A stretch of 44,487 nt of DNA, taken from NCBI GenBank assembly GCA_029010575.1, contig JAQXKS010000069.1, positions 1-44,487 of the forward strand, given 5' to 3'. Source of the DNA: Bacteroidales bacterium. GTDB taxonomy: Bacteria; Bacteroidota; Bacteroidia; Bacteroidales; UBA932. Numbering within the stretch: the stretch's first letter is position 1; the number at the start of each line of letters is the position of its first letter. Below, piece by piece: positions 16,737 through 26,627 of this stretch. The notes beneath the pieces were generated by a model. The model saw nothing but the letters and a program-made list of their open reading frames with translations. It had not been told where the DNA came from and made no database searches. A program made the translations under genes and the position numbers.

Positions 16737-18365
16737 TTAAAAGTTAAAGTAGATACCGGCAGCCACAGAGACTCCCGGTTCTCTGATTCCGCCAAAATAA
16801 TAGATTTTATCGTTTAGAAGGTTAGTACCTTTTATATACACAGTCATATCAGGATTGACAGAATAGGAGATTTTCAATCCGAGATTCACAAAACCGGGAA
16901 GTGACTCTGTCACCCCATTGCCGGACATCTTTGAAGAGGAGTGGTAACACAGGTCAGCTGCAAAGAAGATTCTCTTGCGAATATTATACTCGACCCCGGC
17001 ACGGACGTCTACAGGAGGAACAGCTAAAACCGCATCATTTGAGAAATAGTTATATCTTGCATCTGCCCACGCATACAGACTCTTTGAGTTCCATGAAGCA
17101 AACAATCCGGTATAGCCTCCCCATGAATCGGCAAGAAGCGGAACTTGAAGAGTACCATCATGTCCAAACGAGAGGATATTCATACGATGTGCCACACCTG
17201 CATATACACTATATGAAAAACGCTCTGCCAATACCCCCCTGAGCTTCAAAGCGGCATCGATGGGTGTCACCTCTGCCGAAAGTGCATTCATGGCAGCGAC
17301 AGAATTGTCAAGATAAGGATTGGTCGATGTCATTTCATAAAACGAATGCATGCGGCTACGTCCCTCTACAGATGCACTCACCCACAACAAATCTTTTACA
17401 GCCTCAAAAGAGATGTCTGCAATCGGATATATCTGCAGTTTCTTAAAAGGAAGCCTTTCCGTATCTGCGCTATATGGCATCGAGAAAGCACATCCTACCT
17501 TCAGATACCATCTTCCCAAAGAAAGATTGTAAATAGGAGAGAGTGACAAATATCCCATCATCGCTGATGAAGAGGGAATTGCGGAGAAAACTGTTTCGTC
17601 TTCAATATTAATATAAAGTCTGTGGAACTCCTTTAGAGTAGCCCCGAAGGAGAGGTTCATGGAGATTCCCTGCTCTGAAAGGCTCTTCATGGAGTAATCG
17701 AACATTCCGCCATTGCGTCCATAAAGTCCCTTGAAAGCAACAGAGAAATCGTAATAAAACGCGTCCCTGTCGATATTTGCAGACCTTCCATTCACATAGG
17801 CATTCATCCAACTGTAACCATGGGCACCATCAAGCCTGTATGCACCATCAGACAGCTGAACTCCGGCATTGATAACACCCCGTTTCCACTTATAGGAATA
17901 TCCTAATGAGAGTGCATTGGTCATCCTATTGCCAATTGAAATATCATCACACCATAAAGAGTTGTGTTTCAGATGTATCTCCATAGAGGAGCCCTTTCCG
18001 AAAGATGGAGAGAAAACAAGCTCTGCATAAGGATTCCATGGATATGCAAGCATAAGATCTGCATAAAACTTAGGATATATCACCTTCCCAGGAAAATTGA
18101 AATCTGCACTAAGAACCGGAGAAAACTCATACAGATCCTTATACGGCCTGTAAAATGTCGGATAGTCGAACTTAAGCTTGAAATTGAACAGCGAATCGGC
18201 AACCGGCAGATAAATATTGCTTTTGGAAGCCTTAAGCACCTCTCCTTCATAATTTTTCTCGACAGAGACGGTGGAATGGATCTTGTTCTGTGCGAAACCA
18301 TGGACAGAAGAGGCAACAATTGCAATCAATATATATATCAATCTCTTTTTCATCTGCTTACTCAT
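16737..18365 (-). CDS. Outer-membrane beta-barrel protein (TonB-dependent-receptor-like, no plug)
   Basis: 542 residues. An N-terminal signal peptide (MKKRLIYILIAIVASSVHGF, cleavage likely near FAQ) is followed by a chain rich in alternating aromatic and polar residues, ending in Phe (IYFNF), as expected for a barrel inserted by the BAM machinery. The last 100 residues (NIRKRIFFAADLCYHSS, YIKGTNLLNDKIYYFGG) resemble the end of TonB-dependent receptors, but there is no plug domain and no TonB box, so transport by TonB is doubtful. Its ATG overlaps the TPR gene's stop by 8 bp, so the two are probably translated together. A second ATG 12 bp in is an alternative start. Function unknown. Confidence 0.78.
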   Translation of the reverse strand: MSKQMKKRLIYILIAIVASSVHGFAQNKIHSTVSVEKNYEGEVLKASKSNIYLPVADSLFNFKLKFDYPTFYRPYKDLYEFSPVLSADFNFPGKVIYPKFYADLMLAYPWNPYAELVFSPSFGKGSSMEIHLKHNSLWCDDISIGNRMTNALSLGYSYKWKRGVINAGVQLSDGAYRLDGAHGYSWMNAYVNGRSANIDRDAFYYDFSVAFKGLYGRNGGMFDYSMKSLSEQGISMNLSFGATLKEFHRLYINIEDETVFSAIPSSSAMMGYLSLSPIYNLSLGRWYLKVGCAFSMPYSADTERLPFKKLQIYPIADISFEAVKDLLWVSASVEGRSRMHSFYEMTSTNPYLDNSVAAMNALSAEVTPIDAALKLRGVLAERFSYSVYAGVAHRMNILSFGHDGTLQVPLLADSWGGYTGLFASWNSKSLYAWADARYNYFSNDAVLAVPPVDVRAGVEYNIRKRIFFAADLCYHSSSKMSGNGVTESLPGFVNLGLKISYSVNPDMTVYIKGTNLLNDKIYYFGGIREPGVSVAAGIYFNF

Positions 18366-21300
18366 TTGAAGATTTCATTTTATCCAACTTTCCAAGCCTC
18401 ATATCAACCTGTTCATATATGTCATCAGTATCAGATGCTGGCGTATAGTCACTTCTGATGCTTCGGAATGTAGCCTCGGCCTGTTCCATCTCATCCCTTT
18501 CAGCAAACGAATCACCCAACACAATGAATGATCTGGCAAGCCAATACAGCTGATCGGTATTGGAATCTGAAAAATCGTAGACCATATTCTCGACCTCGTC
18601 AAAATTACCCTTATCGAAAGTCTCCTGAATAAGCATATAATAGGCCTCCGCGCCATAAGGATTCAACTTGAACTCAGAAATGGCCTTAAGATAAGGAGCG
18701 GCCTCTTCCCTTCTCTCAGTTGCAATAAGCGACTTTGCCGAAATATATCTGGCTTCAATCACCATCTCCTCAGGAGTGGTCGCAGAGACAATAAGCGCTG
18801 TGGCCGAATTTATGGCAGCATTATATTTGCCGCACATATATCCGGAACGCATCATTCCTACCACAGCAGAATATTTGTTATTGTCCAGACGGGCTATCTC
18901 AGAGAGGGACTGGTATGACTCATAAGCTTTTTCATACTCTTCCGTCTTATAGGCAATATCTGCATATTTCAAAGTTGCTATCTCTACAAATGCCCCCTCA
19001 CCCTCATTGACCACCTCTTCGTACGCTGCTGCAGCCTGCTCTACATTACCTAATGCAAGATATGACTCTGCCATATAGAAATCAACAAGCGATTTTTTTG
19101 ATGAGACAGGATATTTATCCTTGAATGAAGAGAGAGATTTAAGGGCTTCACTGTAATTACCCGAAAGATAGAGCTGCTCAGCAGATGTAAAGAAAAGTGT
19201 CTCCTTTTCGTCATCACTCTTGGACGCACCCCTGCCCACACTTTCAAGATAGAGCAAGTAATCATCAGGTCTGTTCTGTATCATATATATGCTCTCAATA
19301 ACAGCGAGTGCATTCTCACAATCCACACTCGATGGAAGTTCTTCCACGACTCTGGTAAGATAATCGAAAGCCTCTTCATAATGTTCCATATTGGAATAGA
19401 GAAGTCCCATCTCAATCATAGCCTTGCCGTAAAAATCACTCTTGTTCATATCACTTATGATATAATTGAAAGTGATCTGGGCCTTAGAGATTGCACCTGT
19501 CTGAATGTATGTTCTTCCCAATTCATATATGGCCTGAGGATAGAGCGGAGAATCAGAAGGGTACTTGAAAAGACGTTCAAGTATCTCCTGTTTCTTGTCC
19601 ATATTCATTAGCAATCCGTAACATATTGCCGACTGATATGTAGAATAGATTATATTCTCCGACTGATAATTAAGAAGCGCTACCTCTTCATAACACGATG
19701 CTGCCTTCTGATAATCCTTCAGCATAAAATATGAGTCTGCAATCCTTGTCTTGGATTCTATAATCAAATCCATATTCGTGTGGTGCTTTGCAAGATAGCT
19801 GTTGAAAGACTCTATAGCCTTCTGGTATTCCTCCTTTATGAAATAACAGTACCCGCAATTGAAAAGCAGCAGAGGATACTCCTTGAAATTTCTGAAACGG
19901 GAGTTATCCGTTAGAGAGAGGTTTATCTTTAGGGATTCATCGTATTTACCGAGCCGGTACAGAGCCTCTGCTTTCCAGAACCGGGTCAGCAACATCAGAT
20001 TTCTATTGTACTCACTATTATCCAACGACAGATTAAAAGAGGAGACCGCCTGTGAGTAGGAGCCCTTTTCCATGAATTTCATTCCTCTGAGAAAAGCTGC
20101 CTTCTGATAGTTTGCCTTCATTCCAGGATCCGGTTCACTGATCTTGTCAAGAGCCTCTATCGCAGCCTTGTAATTCTTTGAAAGGAGATAGGATGTAGCG
20201 ATGTAAGAGTAGATCTCATCTTTTCTCTTGGTCATCGGGAAGTACTCCATGTAATCCTCGAACGGTTTGATAATGGAGTTCAAGTCAAAAGAGAGCTTTG
20301 CATAATTGAAGAAAGACTCCTCCCTGATATTTCTGTCAAAATCAAGTTCTGAAGCCTTTTTGAAGTATACCAGAGCCTGATGTTTGTTCTTGAGAGCGAG
20401 ATAGGAATTAGCAGTGTGGAACAGGGCGCTCTGAGTGAGTGAGTCCTCCTTGCTGACCACATGCCCAAAAGCGTCAATCGCATTGTTATAGAGCTTTAGC
20501 GAATATGAAATGATACCTGAATAGTAGTGATCCTTCCTTGAGAGTCCATTATTGCCGGATCTAGAGTATCGTTCAAACCACTCTTTGGCATTCTCAGAAT
20601 CACCGTTTTCGAAATAGGCCTCAGAGATTATTCTCGCCACCTGTGGTTTCATTGAATTATCCACAATGCCTGATACCCTTTCGCCATGACGGATTACATA
20701 ATCATAATCCTTCAGCATAAATTTTGATTCCAGTATGTAGTAACTACAAAGAGAACTGTAGGCAATATCGTTTCGTACCTTATCGAAGAAGGATATAGCG
20801 GTCTTGAAACTACCCTGAATATAATGGATATACCCGGAATAATAGGTTGCTGCTGTAAAGTAACGAGTATTCTTGAATGACAGGAGTTCCGTAAAGCCGG
20901 ACAGGGATGCTGAAGTCTTGCCTACTCTCAGATATGAGAATGATCTGAAGAAAAGAAAATCCTGTCTTTGGGAATTATCCAGAAACGAATAGTTGATTCC
21001 GTCAAGGATCTCGATCGTCCTGGAGTACTCTTTAAGGTTGAAATAGTACTCGGCATAAAGTAGTCTGGCTCCCTGAATGCCGGCCGCATTCCCATATTTG
21101 TTTTCAAACTCCGAGAATAGCGCGTCCACATTGGCCCGCTTCATTCTGACACCACAAAGGAGAGAATAGAGTTCAACCTCCATCCTCTCCTGCTGTGTCA
21201 TAAATTCCATAACGGGTCTCAGTCTTTCAATTTCAAACTCAGCCGAGGTGTAAAGGTTTTGGTCACACAACTCCCTTACTCTCTCAATATTCTCTCTGAA

Positions 21301-21393
21301 CCTGTCACTGTCAAGTCTCTGTCCGCACAGACGGATAGAGAAACATAAGGATGCAGAAAGAACTCCAATTATGAAAAAAATTCTTTTCCTCAT
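18358..21393 (-). CDS. Large secreted tetratricopeptide-repeat protein
   Basis: 1011 residues. It begins with an export signal (MRKRIFFIIGVLSASLCFS) and is then made almost entirely of helical TPR-type repeats, recognised by recurring patterns such as YFNLKEYSRTIEILD, YRLGKYDESLKINL, YFIKEEYQKAIESFNSYL, YFMLKDYQKAASCYEEVA and YLALGNVEQAAAAYEEVV. No lipobox is evident. TPR solenoids bind partner proteins, so it may be a periplasmic scaffold for the barrel encoded directly downstream, with which it overlaps by 8 bp. It starts 16 bp after guaA. TPR protein plus barrel suggests an envelope assembly or cargo-handling pair; that is inference from context. Confidence 0.85.
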   Translation of the reverse strand: MRKRIFFIIGVLSASLCFSIRLCGQRLDSDRFRENIERVRELCDQNLYTSAEFEIERLRPVMEFMTQQERMEVELYSLLCGVRMKRANVDALFSEFENKYGNAAGIQGARLLYAEYYFNLKEYSRTIEILDGINYSFLDNSQRQDFLFFRSFSYLRVGKTSASLSGFTELLSFKNTRYFTAATYYSGYIHYIQGSFKTAISFFDKVRNDIAYSSLCSYYILESKFMLKDYDYVIRHGERVSGIVDNSMKPQVARIISEAYFENGDSENAKEWFERYSRSGNNGLSRKDHYYSGIISYSLKLYNNAIDAFGHVVSKEDSLTQSALFHTANSYLALKNKHQALVYFKKASELDFDRNIREESFFNYAKLSFDLNSIIKPFEDYMEYFPMTKRKDEIYSYIATSYLLSKNYKAAIEALDKISEPDPGMKANYQKAAFLRGMKFMEKGSYSQAVSSFNLSLDNSEYNRNLMLLTRFWKAEALYRLGKYDESLKINLSLTDNSRFRNFKEYPLLLFNCGYCYFIKEEYQKAIESFNSYLAKHHTNMDLIIESKTRIADSYFMLKDYQKAASCYEEVALLNYQSENIIYSTYQSAICYGLLMNMDKKQEILERLFKYPSDSPLYPQAIYELGRTYIQTGAISKAQITFNYIISDMNKSDFYGKAMIEMGLLYSNMEHYEEAFDYLTRVVEELPSSVDCENALAVIESIYMIQNRPDDYLLYLESVGRGASKSDDEKETLFFTSAEQLYLSGNYSEALKSLSSFKDKYPVSSKKSLVDFYMAESYLALGNVEQAAAAYEEVVNEGEGAFVEIATLKYADIAYKTEEYEKAYESYQSLSEIARLDNNKYSAVVGMMRSGYMCGKYNAAINSATALIVSATTPEEMVIEARYISAKSLIATERREEAAPYLKAISEFKLNPYGAEAYYMLIQETFDKGNFDEVENMVYDFSDSNTDQLYWLARSFIVLGDSFAERDEMEQAEATFRSIRSDYTPASDTDDIYEQVDMRLGKLDKMKSSNE

Positions 21394-21409
21394 TATATAA
21401 TTTATGAAA

Positions 21410-23014
21410 TTATTCCCACTCGATAGTTGCAGGCGGTTTCGAAGAGATGTCGTAACATACCCTGTTGACCCCCTTAACCTTATTTATGATTTCATTGGAA
21501 ACCTTTGCAAGGAATTCATAGGGCAGACGAACCCAGTCAGCTGTCATACCGTCTGTAGATACTACAGCCCTAAGAGCCACTGTATACTCGTATGTGCGTT
21601 CATCACCCATCACTCCGACACTCTTGACAGGAGGGAGAATGGCACCGGCCTGCCAGATGCAGTCGTATAGCGTAAGATAGCCTTCGCCGCTTTCAGTTCC
21701 ACCGGTTGCACTGGCTCCCGAAGCAGGCTTCCACCCTTGGGGTGCAGGAGTATTCCTGAGCATATCTATATATATAGCGTCAGCATTTCGGAGAATTTCC
21801 AGCTTTTCGGCTGTCACCTCTCCAAGCACCCTAATTCCCAGACCGGGACCCGGGAAAGGATGTCTTGAAATCAATGAATTCTTGATTCCCAAGGCACGGC
21901 CCACACGTCTGACCTCATCCTTGAACAGAGTTCTCAGGGGCTCGATAATCTTGAGATTCATCTCCTGTGGAAGGCCACCGACATTGTGGTGAGATTTGAT
22001 TGTGGAAGAGGGGCCGTTTACGGAAACCGATTCGATAACATCGGGATATATGGTTCCCTGAGCGAGCCATGAGGCATTTTTGATCTTTTTTGCCTCAGAG
22101 TCAAAGACATCTATGAAAGTTTTTCCTATTGCCTTCCTTTTGGCCTCCGGATCTCCAAGTCCATCAAGCACCTTCATAAACCGCTCAGCAGCCTCAACGC
22201 CTATCACATTGAGTCCCATATCTTTATATGATGCAAGAACAGAACTGAACTCATCTTTCCTAAGCAATCCATTGTCTACGAAAATACATGTCAGGTTGCT
22301 GCCTATCGCCCTATTGAGCAAAACCGCAGCTACCGTGCTGTCTACACCTCCCGAAAGTCCAAGGATTACATGGTCATCTCCGACTGTTTCCCTTATATGA
22401 GCGATGGAACTATCTATGAAAGAGTCTGCTGTCCAGTCTCCCCTGCATCCGCAGATTCCGAGCGCGAAGTTCGCGAGCATTGCCGCACCGAACTCAGAAT
22501 GAACTACTTCAGGATGGAACTGAACACAATAGATATTCTCATTCTCTATTGCGTAAGCAGCATTTACAACATCATCTGTAGAGGCTATGACCTCTGCCCC
22601 CTGAGGAAGAGATGCAATGGTATCTCCGTGGGACATCCATACCTGAGAGACTTCAGGAATACCTTTAAATAAAAGAGTATCCTTTTTAGTTACTGTCAGC
22701 ATAGCCCTTCCATATTCACGGGCAAGTGAAGGATTTACTTCTCCACCGTAAGTATGGGCTATATACTGTGCGCCATAACAGACACACATCATCGGGTACT
22801 TGCCCTTTATTGCGTCCAAATCAGGTTTGGGAGCCTTTGGATCCCTGACCGAGAAGGGGCTGCCCGAGAGAATGACCCCTTTCACACTATCGTCCAGAAC
22901 AGGTATCTTGTTGAAGGGATATATCTCACAATAGACATTGATTTCCCTAAGTCTTCGGCCTATCAGCTGCGTTAGCTGTGACCCGAAATCGAGTATAATG
23001 ATTTTCTCTGTCAT
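21410..23014 (-). CDS. guaA: GMP synthase (glutamine-hydrolysing)
   Basis: Converts XMP to GMP with glutamine and ATP. The class I glutamine amidotransferase domain has nucleophile C79 (MCVCYGAQ) and H167/E169 (VQFHPEV). The ATP-pyrophosphatase domain has the P-loop SGGVDST (221-227), and the C-terminal dimerisation domain ends in the conserved KPPATIEWE. At 534 residues it is longer than the usual 505-525. The excess is a stretch rich in Gly, Ala, Ser and Pro (about residues 422-445) before [10 protein letters not shown] in the C-terminal domain, where homologues have a short loop. A -7 box lies 18 bp upstream of the ATG. It leads an operon with the TPR, barrel and EF-hand genes, an unusual partnership for a purine gene. 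Confidence 0.97.
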   Translation of the reverse strand: MTEKIIILDFGSQLTQLIGRRLREINVYCEIYPFNKIPVLDDSVKGVILSGSPFSVRDPKAPKPDLDAIKGKYPMMCVCYGAQYIAHTYGGEVNPSLAREYGRAMLTVTKKDTLLFKGIPEVSQVWMSHGDTIASLPQGAEVIASTDDVVNAAYAIENENIYCVQFHPEVVHSEFGAAMLANFALGICGCRGDWTADSFIDSSIAHIRETVGDDHVILGLSGGVDSTVAAVLLNRAIGSNLTCIFVDNGLLRKDEFSSVLASYKDMGLNVIGVEAAERFMKVLDGLGDPEAKRKAIGKTFIDVFDSEAKKIKNASWLAQGTIYPDVIESVSVNGPSSTIKSHHNVGGLPQEMNLKIIEPLRTLFKDEVRRVGRALGIKNSLISRHPFPGPGLGIRVLGEVTAEKLEILRNADAIYIDMLRNTPAPQGWKPASGASATGGTESGEGYLTLYDCIWQAGAILPPVKSVGVMGDERTYEYTVALRAVVSTDGMTADWVRLPYEFLAKVSNEIINKVKGVNRVCYDISSKPPATIEWE

Positions 23015-23032
23015 ATTTTTTAAATTATCCTA

Positions 23033-23040
23033 CAAATATA
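23033..23040 (-). promoter_or_regulatory. Promoter -7 box for guaA
   Basis: The minus strand reads TATATTTG, a full -7 match, 18 bp upstream of the guaA start codon; the leader would be about 12 nt. No clear -33 box. No purine riboswitch can be fitted into the 57-bp intergenic region. Confidence 0.55.
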
Positions 23041-23053
23041 ATCAAATTTAGAT

Positions 23054-23061
23054 TATTTTTG
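23054..23061 (+). promoter_or_regulatory. Promoter -7 box for typA
   Basis: TATTTTTG matches TAnnTTTG and ends 10 bp before the typA ATG at 23072. Transcription would start only about 3-5 nt before the start codon, so the mRNA may be nearly leaderless. The divergent guaA -7 box lies 13 bp away. Confidence 0.5.
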
Positions 23062-23071
23062 CGCTTCAATT

Positions 23072-24871
23072 ATGCAAGACATTAGAAATATAGCAATTAT
23101 CGCCCACGTCGACCACGGAAAGACTACCCTGGTCGACAGAATGATTTATCAGGCGAAACTTGTCCGCGGAAATGACAAGCAGGGCAAGGAGTTGATTCTG
23201 GACAACAACGATCTGGAAAGGGAACGTGGTATCACAATCCTTTCAAAGAATGTATCAGTACCTTACAAAGGATTTAAAATCAACATCATAGACACTCCGG
23301 GCCACGCGGACTTCGGTGGCGAGGTAGAGAGAGTGCTCAACATGACGGACGGCGTACTACTGCTCGTGGATGCATTTGAAGGCACAATGCCCCAAACAAG
23401 GTTTGTACTTCAGAAAGCTATCGAGATGGGAAAGAAACCAATAGTTGTCATCAACAAGGTCGACAAGCCAAATTGTCGCCCCGATGAGGTGAATGACCAG
23501 GTATTTGACCTGATGTTTTCGCTCAACGCAACGGAAGACCAGCTCGATTTCAAGACCATCTACGGAAGCGCAAAACAGGGATGGATGTCAACAGACTGGA
23601 GGAAACCCTCTACAGATATCATTCCCCTGCTCGACACCATATTGGAAGAGATTCCCGCTCCTCCATACATGGAAGGAACTCCTCAGATGCTGATTTCATC
23701 ACTCGAATACTCCCCTTATGTAGGACGTATCGCTGTAGGCAGAGTGGCAAGAGGAGAGATAAGGACAGGCCAGCAGATTTCACTCTGCAAGAAGGATGGC
23801 ACCATCGAGAAACAGCGAATCAAAGATCTTCTCGTCTTTGAAGGACTAGAAAAGAGGAGCGTTGAAAAGGTGACATGCGGTGATATATGCGCAGTAGTAG
23901 GAGTAGAGGATTTCGAAATCGGGGACACTATTGCAGACTACGAAAACCCTGAAGCCCTCCCACCCATCACAGTTGACGAGCCTACGATGAGTATGCTCTT
24001 TACTATCAACGATTCACCCTTCTTCGGTAGAGAAGGAAAGTTCGTAACCTCAAGACACCTCAAGGAAAGGCTTGAAAAAGAGCTTGAAAAGAACCTTGCA
24101 CTCAGAGTCAAAGAGGGTCTTACAGCAGATTCTTTCATAGTATATGGTCGCGGTGTCCTTCACCTTTCCGTACTCATTGAGACGATGAGAAGAGAGGGAT
24201 TCGAACTTCAGGTAGGTCAGCCAAAAGTCCTTGACAAGAATATCAATGGCGTAAGATGCGAACCTATAGAGGCCCTAACTATCGACCTTCCCGAAGATAT
24301 GGTAGGAAAAGCCATAGAAATCTCCACCAGAAGAAAGGCTGCCCTGATGCACATGGAGACAAGGGGAGATAGGGCCCATCTCGAATTTGACATCCCCTCC
24401 AGAGGTCTTATTGGTCTGAGAAGCAACCTGATGACAGCAACACAGGGAGAAGCCGTAGTAGCACATAGATTCAAAGGATACGAACCTTTCAAGGGAGAAA
24501 TCGAAAAGCGCAACAACGGTTCACTGGTTTCACTCGAGACAGGCCTCTCTGTAGCCTATGCAATGGACAAACTTCAGGATAGGGGTCGCTTCTTTATCGA
24601 ACCCGGAGAGGATATATATGAAGGTCAAGTGGTAGGAGAACACACCAGAGCGAGCGACCTTGCAATCAATATTTGTAAGACTAAAAAGCTCACAAACATG
24701 CGAGCCTCAGGCTCCGATGACAAAGTGATGCTCCCTCCTCCCATAAGATTCTCACTGGAAGAGGCTCTTGAATACATACAGGAAGATGAATTGGTAGAAG
24801 TTACACCCGTTTCAATGCGTTTGAGAAAGATTATTCTGGATGAAACAGAAAGAAAACGCAGAAAAGGTTGA
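23072..24871 (+). CDS. typA: Translational GTPase TypA/BipA
   Basis: A 599-residue ribosome-binding GTPase of the EF-G/EF-4 group. The G domain has G1 [10 protein letters not shown]2 [10 protein letters not shown]3 [14 protein letters not shown] and G4 [13 protein letters not shown]. The EF-G-like beta-barrel and domain III/V regions follow, and the BipA-specific C-terminal domain contains [20 protein letters not shown]. It helps 50S assembly and stress adaptation. Full length. The yceD promoter -33 box overlaps its stop codon, so typA seems to be a single-gene unit with possible read-through into yceD-rpmF-plsX. Confidence 0.97.
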   Translation: MQDIRNIAIIAHVDHGKTTLVDRMIYQAKLVRGNDKQGKELILDNNDLERERGITILSKNVSVPYKGFKINIIDTPGHADFGGEVERVLNMTDGVLLLVDAFEGTMPQTRFVLQKAIEMGKKPIVVINKVDKPNCRPDEVNDQVFDLMFSLNATEDQLDFKTIYGSAKQGWMSTDWRKPSTDIIPLLDTILEEIPAPPYMEGTPQMLISSLEYSPYVGRIAVGRVARGEIRTGQQISLCKKDGTIEKQRIKDLLVFEGLEKRSVEKVTCGDICAVVGVEDFEIGDTIADYENPEALPPITVDEPTMSMLFTINDSPFFGREGKFVTSRHLKERLEKELEKNLALRVKEGLTADSFIVYGRGVLHLSVLIETMRREGFELQVGQPKVLDKNINGVRCEPIEALTIDLPEDMVGKAIEISTRRKAALMHMETRGDRAHLEFDIPSRGLIGLRSNLMTATQGEAVVAHRFKGYEPFKGEIEKRNNGSLVSLETGLSVAYAMDKLQDRGRFFIEPGEDIYEGQVVGEHTRASDLAINICKTKKLTNMRASGSDDKVMLPPPIRFSLEEALEYIQEDELVEVTPVSMRLRKIILDETERKRRKG

Positions 24872-24897
24872 TAATACTGAAAATTTTTATATCTTTG
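24868..24897 (+). promoter_or_regulatory. Promoter for yceD-rpmF-plsX
   Basis: TTG (24868-24870) is followed by 19 bp and TATCTTTG (24890-24897), a good match to the Bacteroidota consensus. The -33 box overlaps the typA stop codon. Transcription would begin near 24904, about 15 nt before the ATG at 24920. GGAG lies just before that ATG, an unusually clear ribosome-binding-like site for this phylum. Confidence 0.65.
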
Positions 24898-24919
24898 TCG
24901 CCCCTTAATTTACGGAGAG

Positions 24920-25393
24920 ATGAGTAACATTTGTAAGATTGAGACCAAAGGATTGGGAAACGGAAGTCACAAGTATACATTCATACTTGACGGAGGTTTC
25001 TTCGAGGCGTTTGAAAATGACATGATTTCCGATGCGGGAATCACAGTTGAGGCTACACTTGAAAAGAATGGTCCTGCAATGAGACTCAGCATGTTAATTA
25101 ACGGGACAGTAACAGTGATGTGCGACAGATGTCTGGATAATCTGGACTTGCCTGTCAAGATTGACGAGACATTTGATGTCCTCTTCTCAGATTTGTCAGA
25201 TACTTCAGATATTGCCGATCAGGAGATTTCTGAGGAGAAAGATGTTGTGGTGCTTGACAGGACATCGGCCGATATCGACCTGAGTCAGTTGATCTATGAC
25301 TATGTGTGTACATCCCTCCCTATAAGAAAAGTACATCATGATGGAGAATGCAATCCTGAAATGATGGAGAAAATGAAGAATATATTAAAATAA
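24920..25393 (+). CDS. YceD/DUF177 family protein (23S rRNA accumulation)
   Basis: A 157-residue acidic protein with C68-x2-C71 (MCDRCLDNLDLP), the hallmark of the DUF177/YceD family, and a conserved acidic middle (SEEKDVVVLD) with DLSQLIYDYV towards the C-terminus. Family members sit upstream of rpmF in many bacteria and are linked to 23S rRNA maturation or accumulation. Here it is 16 bp upstream of rpmF, which makes the assignment firm. The molecular role is only partly known. Confidence 0.87.
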   Translation: MSNICKIETKGLGNGSHKYTFILDGGFFEAFENDMISDAGITVEATLEKNGPAMRLSMLINGTVTVMCDRCLDNLDLPVKIDETFDVLFSDLSDTSDIADQEISEEKDVVVLDRTSADIDLSQLIYDYVCTSLPIRKVHHDGECNPEMMEKMKNILK

Positions 25394-25409
25394 TTAAAAT
25401 TAAAATAAG

Positions 25410-25592
25410 ATGGCACATCCTAAACACAAGCTCTCTAAACAGCGTAGAGACAAACGTAGAACACACGATAAGTTAACTGTTCCTACATTGGCAACATGTT
25501 CAAACTGTGGTGCTGCTGTATTGTACCACAGAGTATGCCCTGAATGCGGATACTATCGCGGTCGCCTCATGGTGGCAAAGAATGTTGAATAA
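25410..25592 (+). CDS. rpmF: 50S ribosomal protein L32
   Basis: 60 residues with the L32 N-terminus AHPKHKLSKQRRDKRRTHD and a zinc ribbon of two C-x2-C pairs: C30, C33, C43 and C46. All four cysteines are present, so this is the zinc-binding C+ form. It sits between yceD and plsX, the classic order. Confidence 0.97.
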   Translation: MAHPKHKLSKQRRDKRRTHDKLTVPTLATCSNCGAAVLYHRVCPECGYYRGRLMVAKNVE

Positions 25593-25607
25593 TTCTTTGC
25601 ATAACTG

Positions 25608-26543
25608 ATGTTGAAGATCGGTCTTGATGCAATGGGTGGGGACTTTGCCCCGCTCAACGCTGTGTTAGGAGCGATCGACGCTTCTGCGCACAAGGATATT
25701 CAGATCTGGCTCTTCGGGGATAGGGAAATTATTACCGGGATCTGTAACAATGCAGGTTTTGATCCCGGTAGATTTGTTATTGTTGATTGTAAGGACAATA
25801 TCCTCTTTACAGACCACCCGGTATCAGCATTCCACAGGAAGAGGGAATCCAGCATAGTGAAAGGATTCCAGCTTCTAGAATCAGGGGATATTGATGCCTT
25901 TGCAAGTGCCGGTAACACGGGTGCGATGATGATAGGGTGTTCACTTACACTGAACATGATCAACAAGATTTCCCGTCCATGCATTTCAGTGGAACTTCCT
26001 CTGATTAATGGGAACAAGGTCCTCCTGCTGGATGTAGGATTCAACGCTGATTGCAGACCTGATAACCTTCTCCAATTTGGAGCTTTGGGAAATATCTACT
26101 CCAAAAGTGTTTTGGGGGTAAAGGAGCCCAAGGTAGGACTGCTGAACATCGGAGCGGAAAGCGGCAAAGGGAATCTCAATGTTAAAGAGGCATATACACT
26201 CTTTTCTGAAGGTTCCGATTTCAACTTCATAGGCAACATCGAACCGGACAACATATTTACAGACAGCTGCGCAGATGTAGTGGTAACGGACGGCTTCACT
26301 GGGAATCTATTTCTAAAACAGGCTGAGGCGTTGTACAACATCGTTTGCAAGAGAGAGATAGAAGACGCTTACCTCTCAAGGTTCAACTATGAGCTCTATG
26401 GAGGCACTGCAGTACTCGGAGTATCATCAGTAGTGATTATAGGACACGGCAGAAGTTCTTCAGCAGCAATTGCAAATATGATTTTTAAGGCAGAAAGTGT
26501 ATTAAAAAGTAGATTAATCGAGAATTTTAATATATTTGCATAA
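25608..26543 (+). CDS. plsX: Phosphate acyltransferase PlsX
   Basis: Makes acyl-phosphate from acyl-ACP, the first step of phospholipid synthesis through PlsY. 311 residues with the family signatures GLDAMGGDFAP, ASAGNTGAMM, DVGFNADCRP, VVTDGFTGNLFLKQAEAL and GHGRSSSAAI. It follows rpmF by 15 bp. fabH, which usually follows plsX in bacteria, is missing; instead a tRNA-Arg gene begins 9 bp after the stop codon, and that gene's -7 box lies within the last codons of plsX. Confidence 0.95.
   Translation: MLKIGLDAMGGDFAPLNAVLGAIDASAHKDIQIWLFGDREIITGICNNAGFDPGRFVIVDCKDNILFTDHPVSAFHRKRESSIVKGFQLLESGDIDAFASAGNTGAMMIGCSLTLNMINKISRPCISVELPLINGNKVLLLDVGFNADCRPDNLLQFGALGNIYSKSVLGVKEPKVGLLNIGAESGKGNLNVKEAYTLFSEGSDFNFIGNIEPDNIFTDSCADVVVTDGFTGNLFLKQAEALYNIVCKREIEDAYLSRFNYELYGGTAVLGVSSVVIIGHGRSSSAAIANMIFKAESVLKSRLIENFNIFA
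26531..26538 (+). promoter_or_regulatory. Possible -7 box for tRNA-Arg, inside plsX 3' end
   Basis: TATATTTG matches TAnnTTTG. It is formed by the codons for Asn-Ile-Phe-Ala at the end of plsX and ends 14 bp before the tRNA. No -33 TTG is seen at 19-20 bp. The tRNA could also be processed from plsX read-through. Confidence 0.4.
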
Positions 26544-26552
26544 TTATTCAAT

Positions 26553-26627
26553 GGCTCTGTAGTTCAACGGATAGAATGGAAGTTTCCTAAACTTTAGATG
26601 GCGGTTCGATTCCGCCCGGAGCTACCA
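26553..26627 (+). tRNA. tRNA-Arg, anticodon CCU
   Basis: A full cloverleaf. Acceptor GGCTCTG pairs with CGGAGCT (first pair G-U). The D arm is GTTC/GAAT. The anticodon stem GAAGT/ACTTT has the loop TTCCTAA, giving anticodon CCT. The T arm GGCGG/CCGCC has the loop TTCGATT. Discriminator A is followed by an encoded CCA (26625-26627). It reads AGG codons. It begins 9 bp after plsX and is followed at once by a terminator. Confidence 0.95.

Noticed and set aside
16737-18365. Barrel gene as a true TonB-dependent nutrient receptor
   Set aside because: There is no plug domain, no TonB box and no SusD-like partner; only the end of the barrel resembles those receptors.
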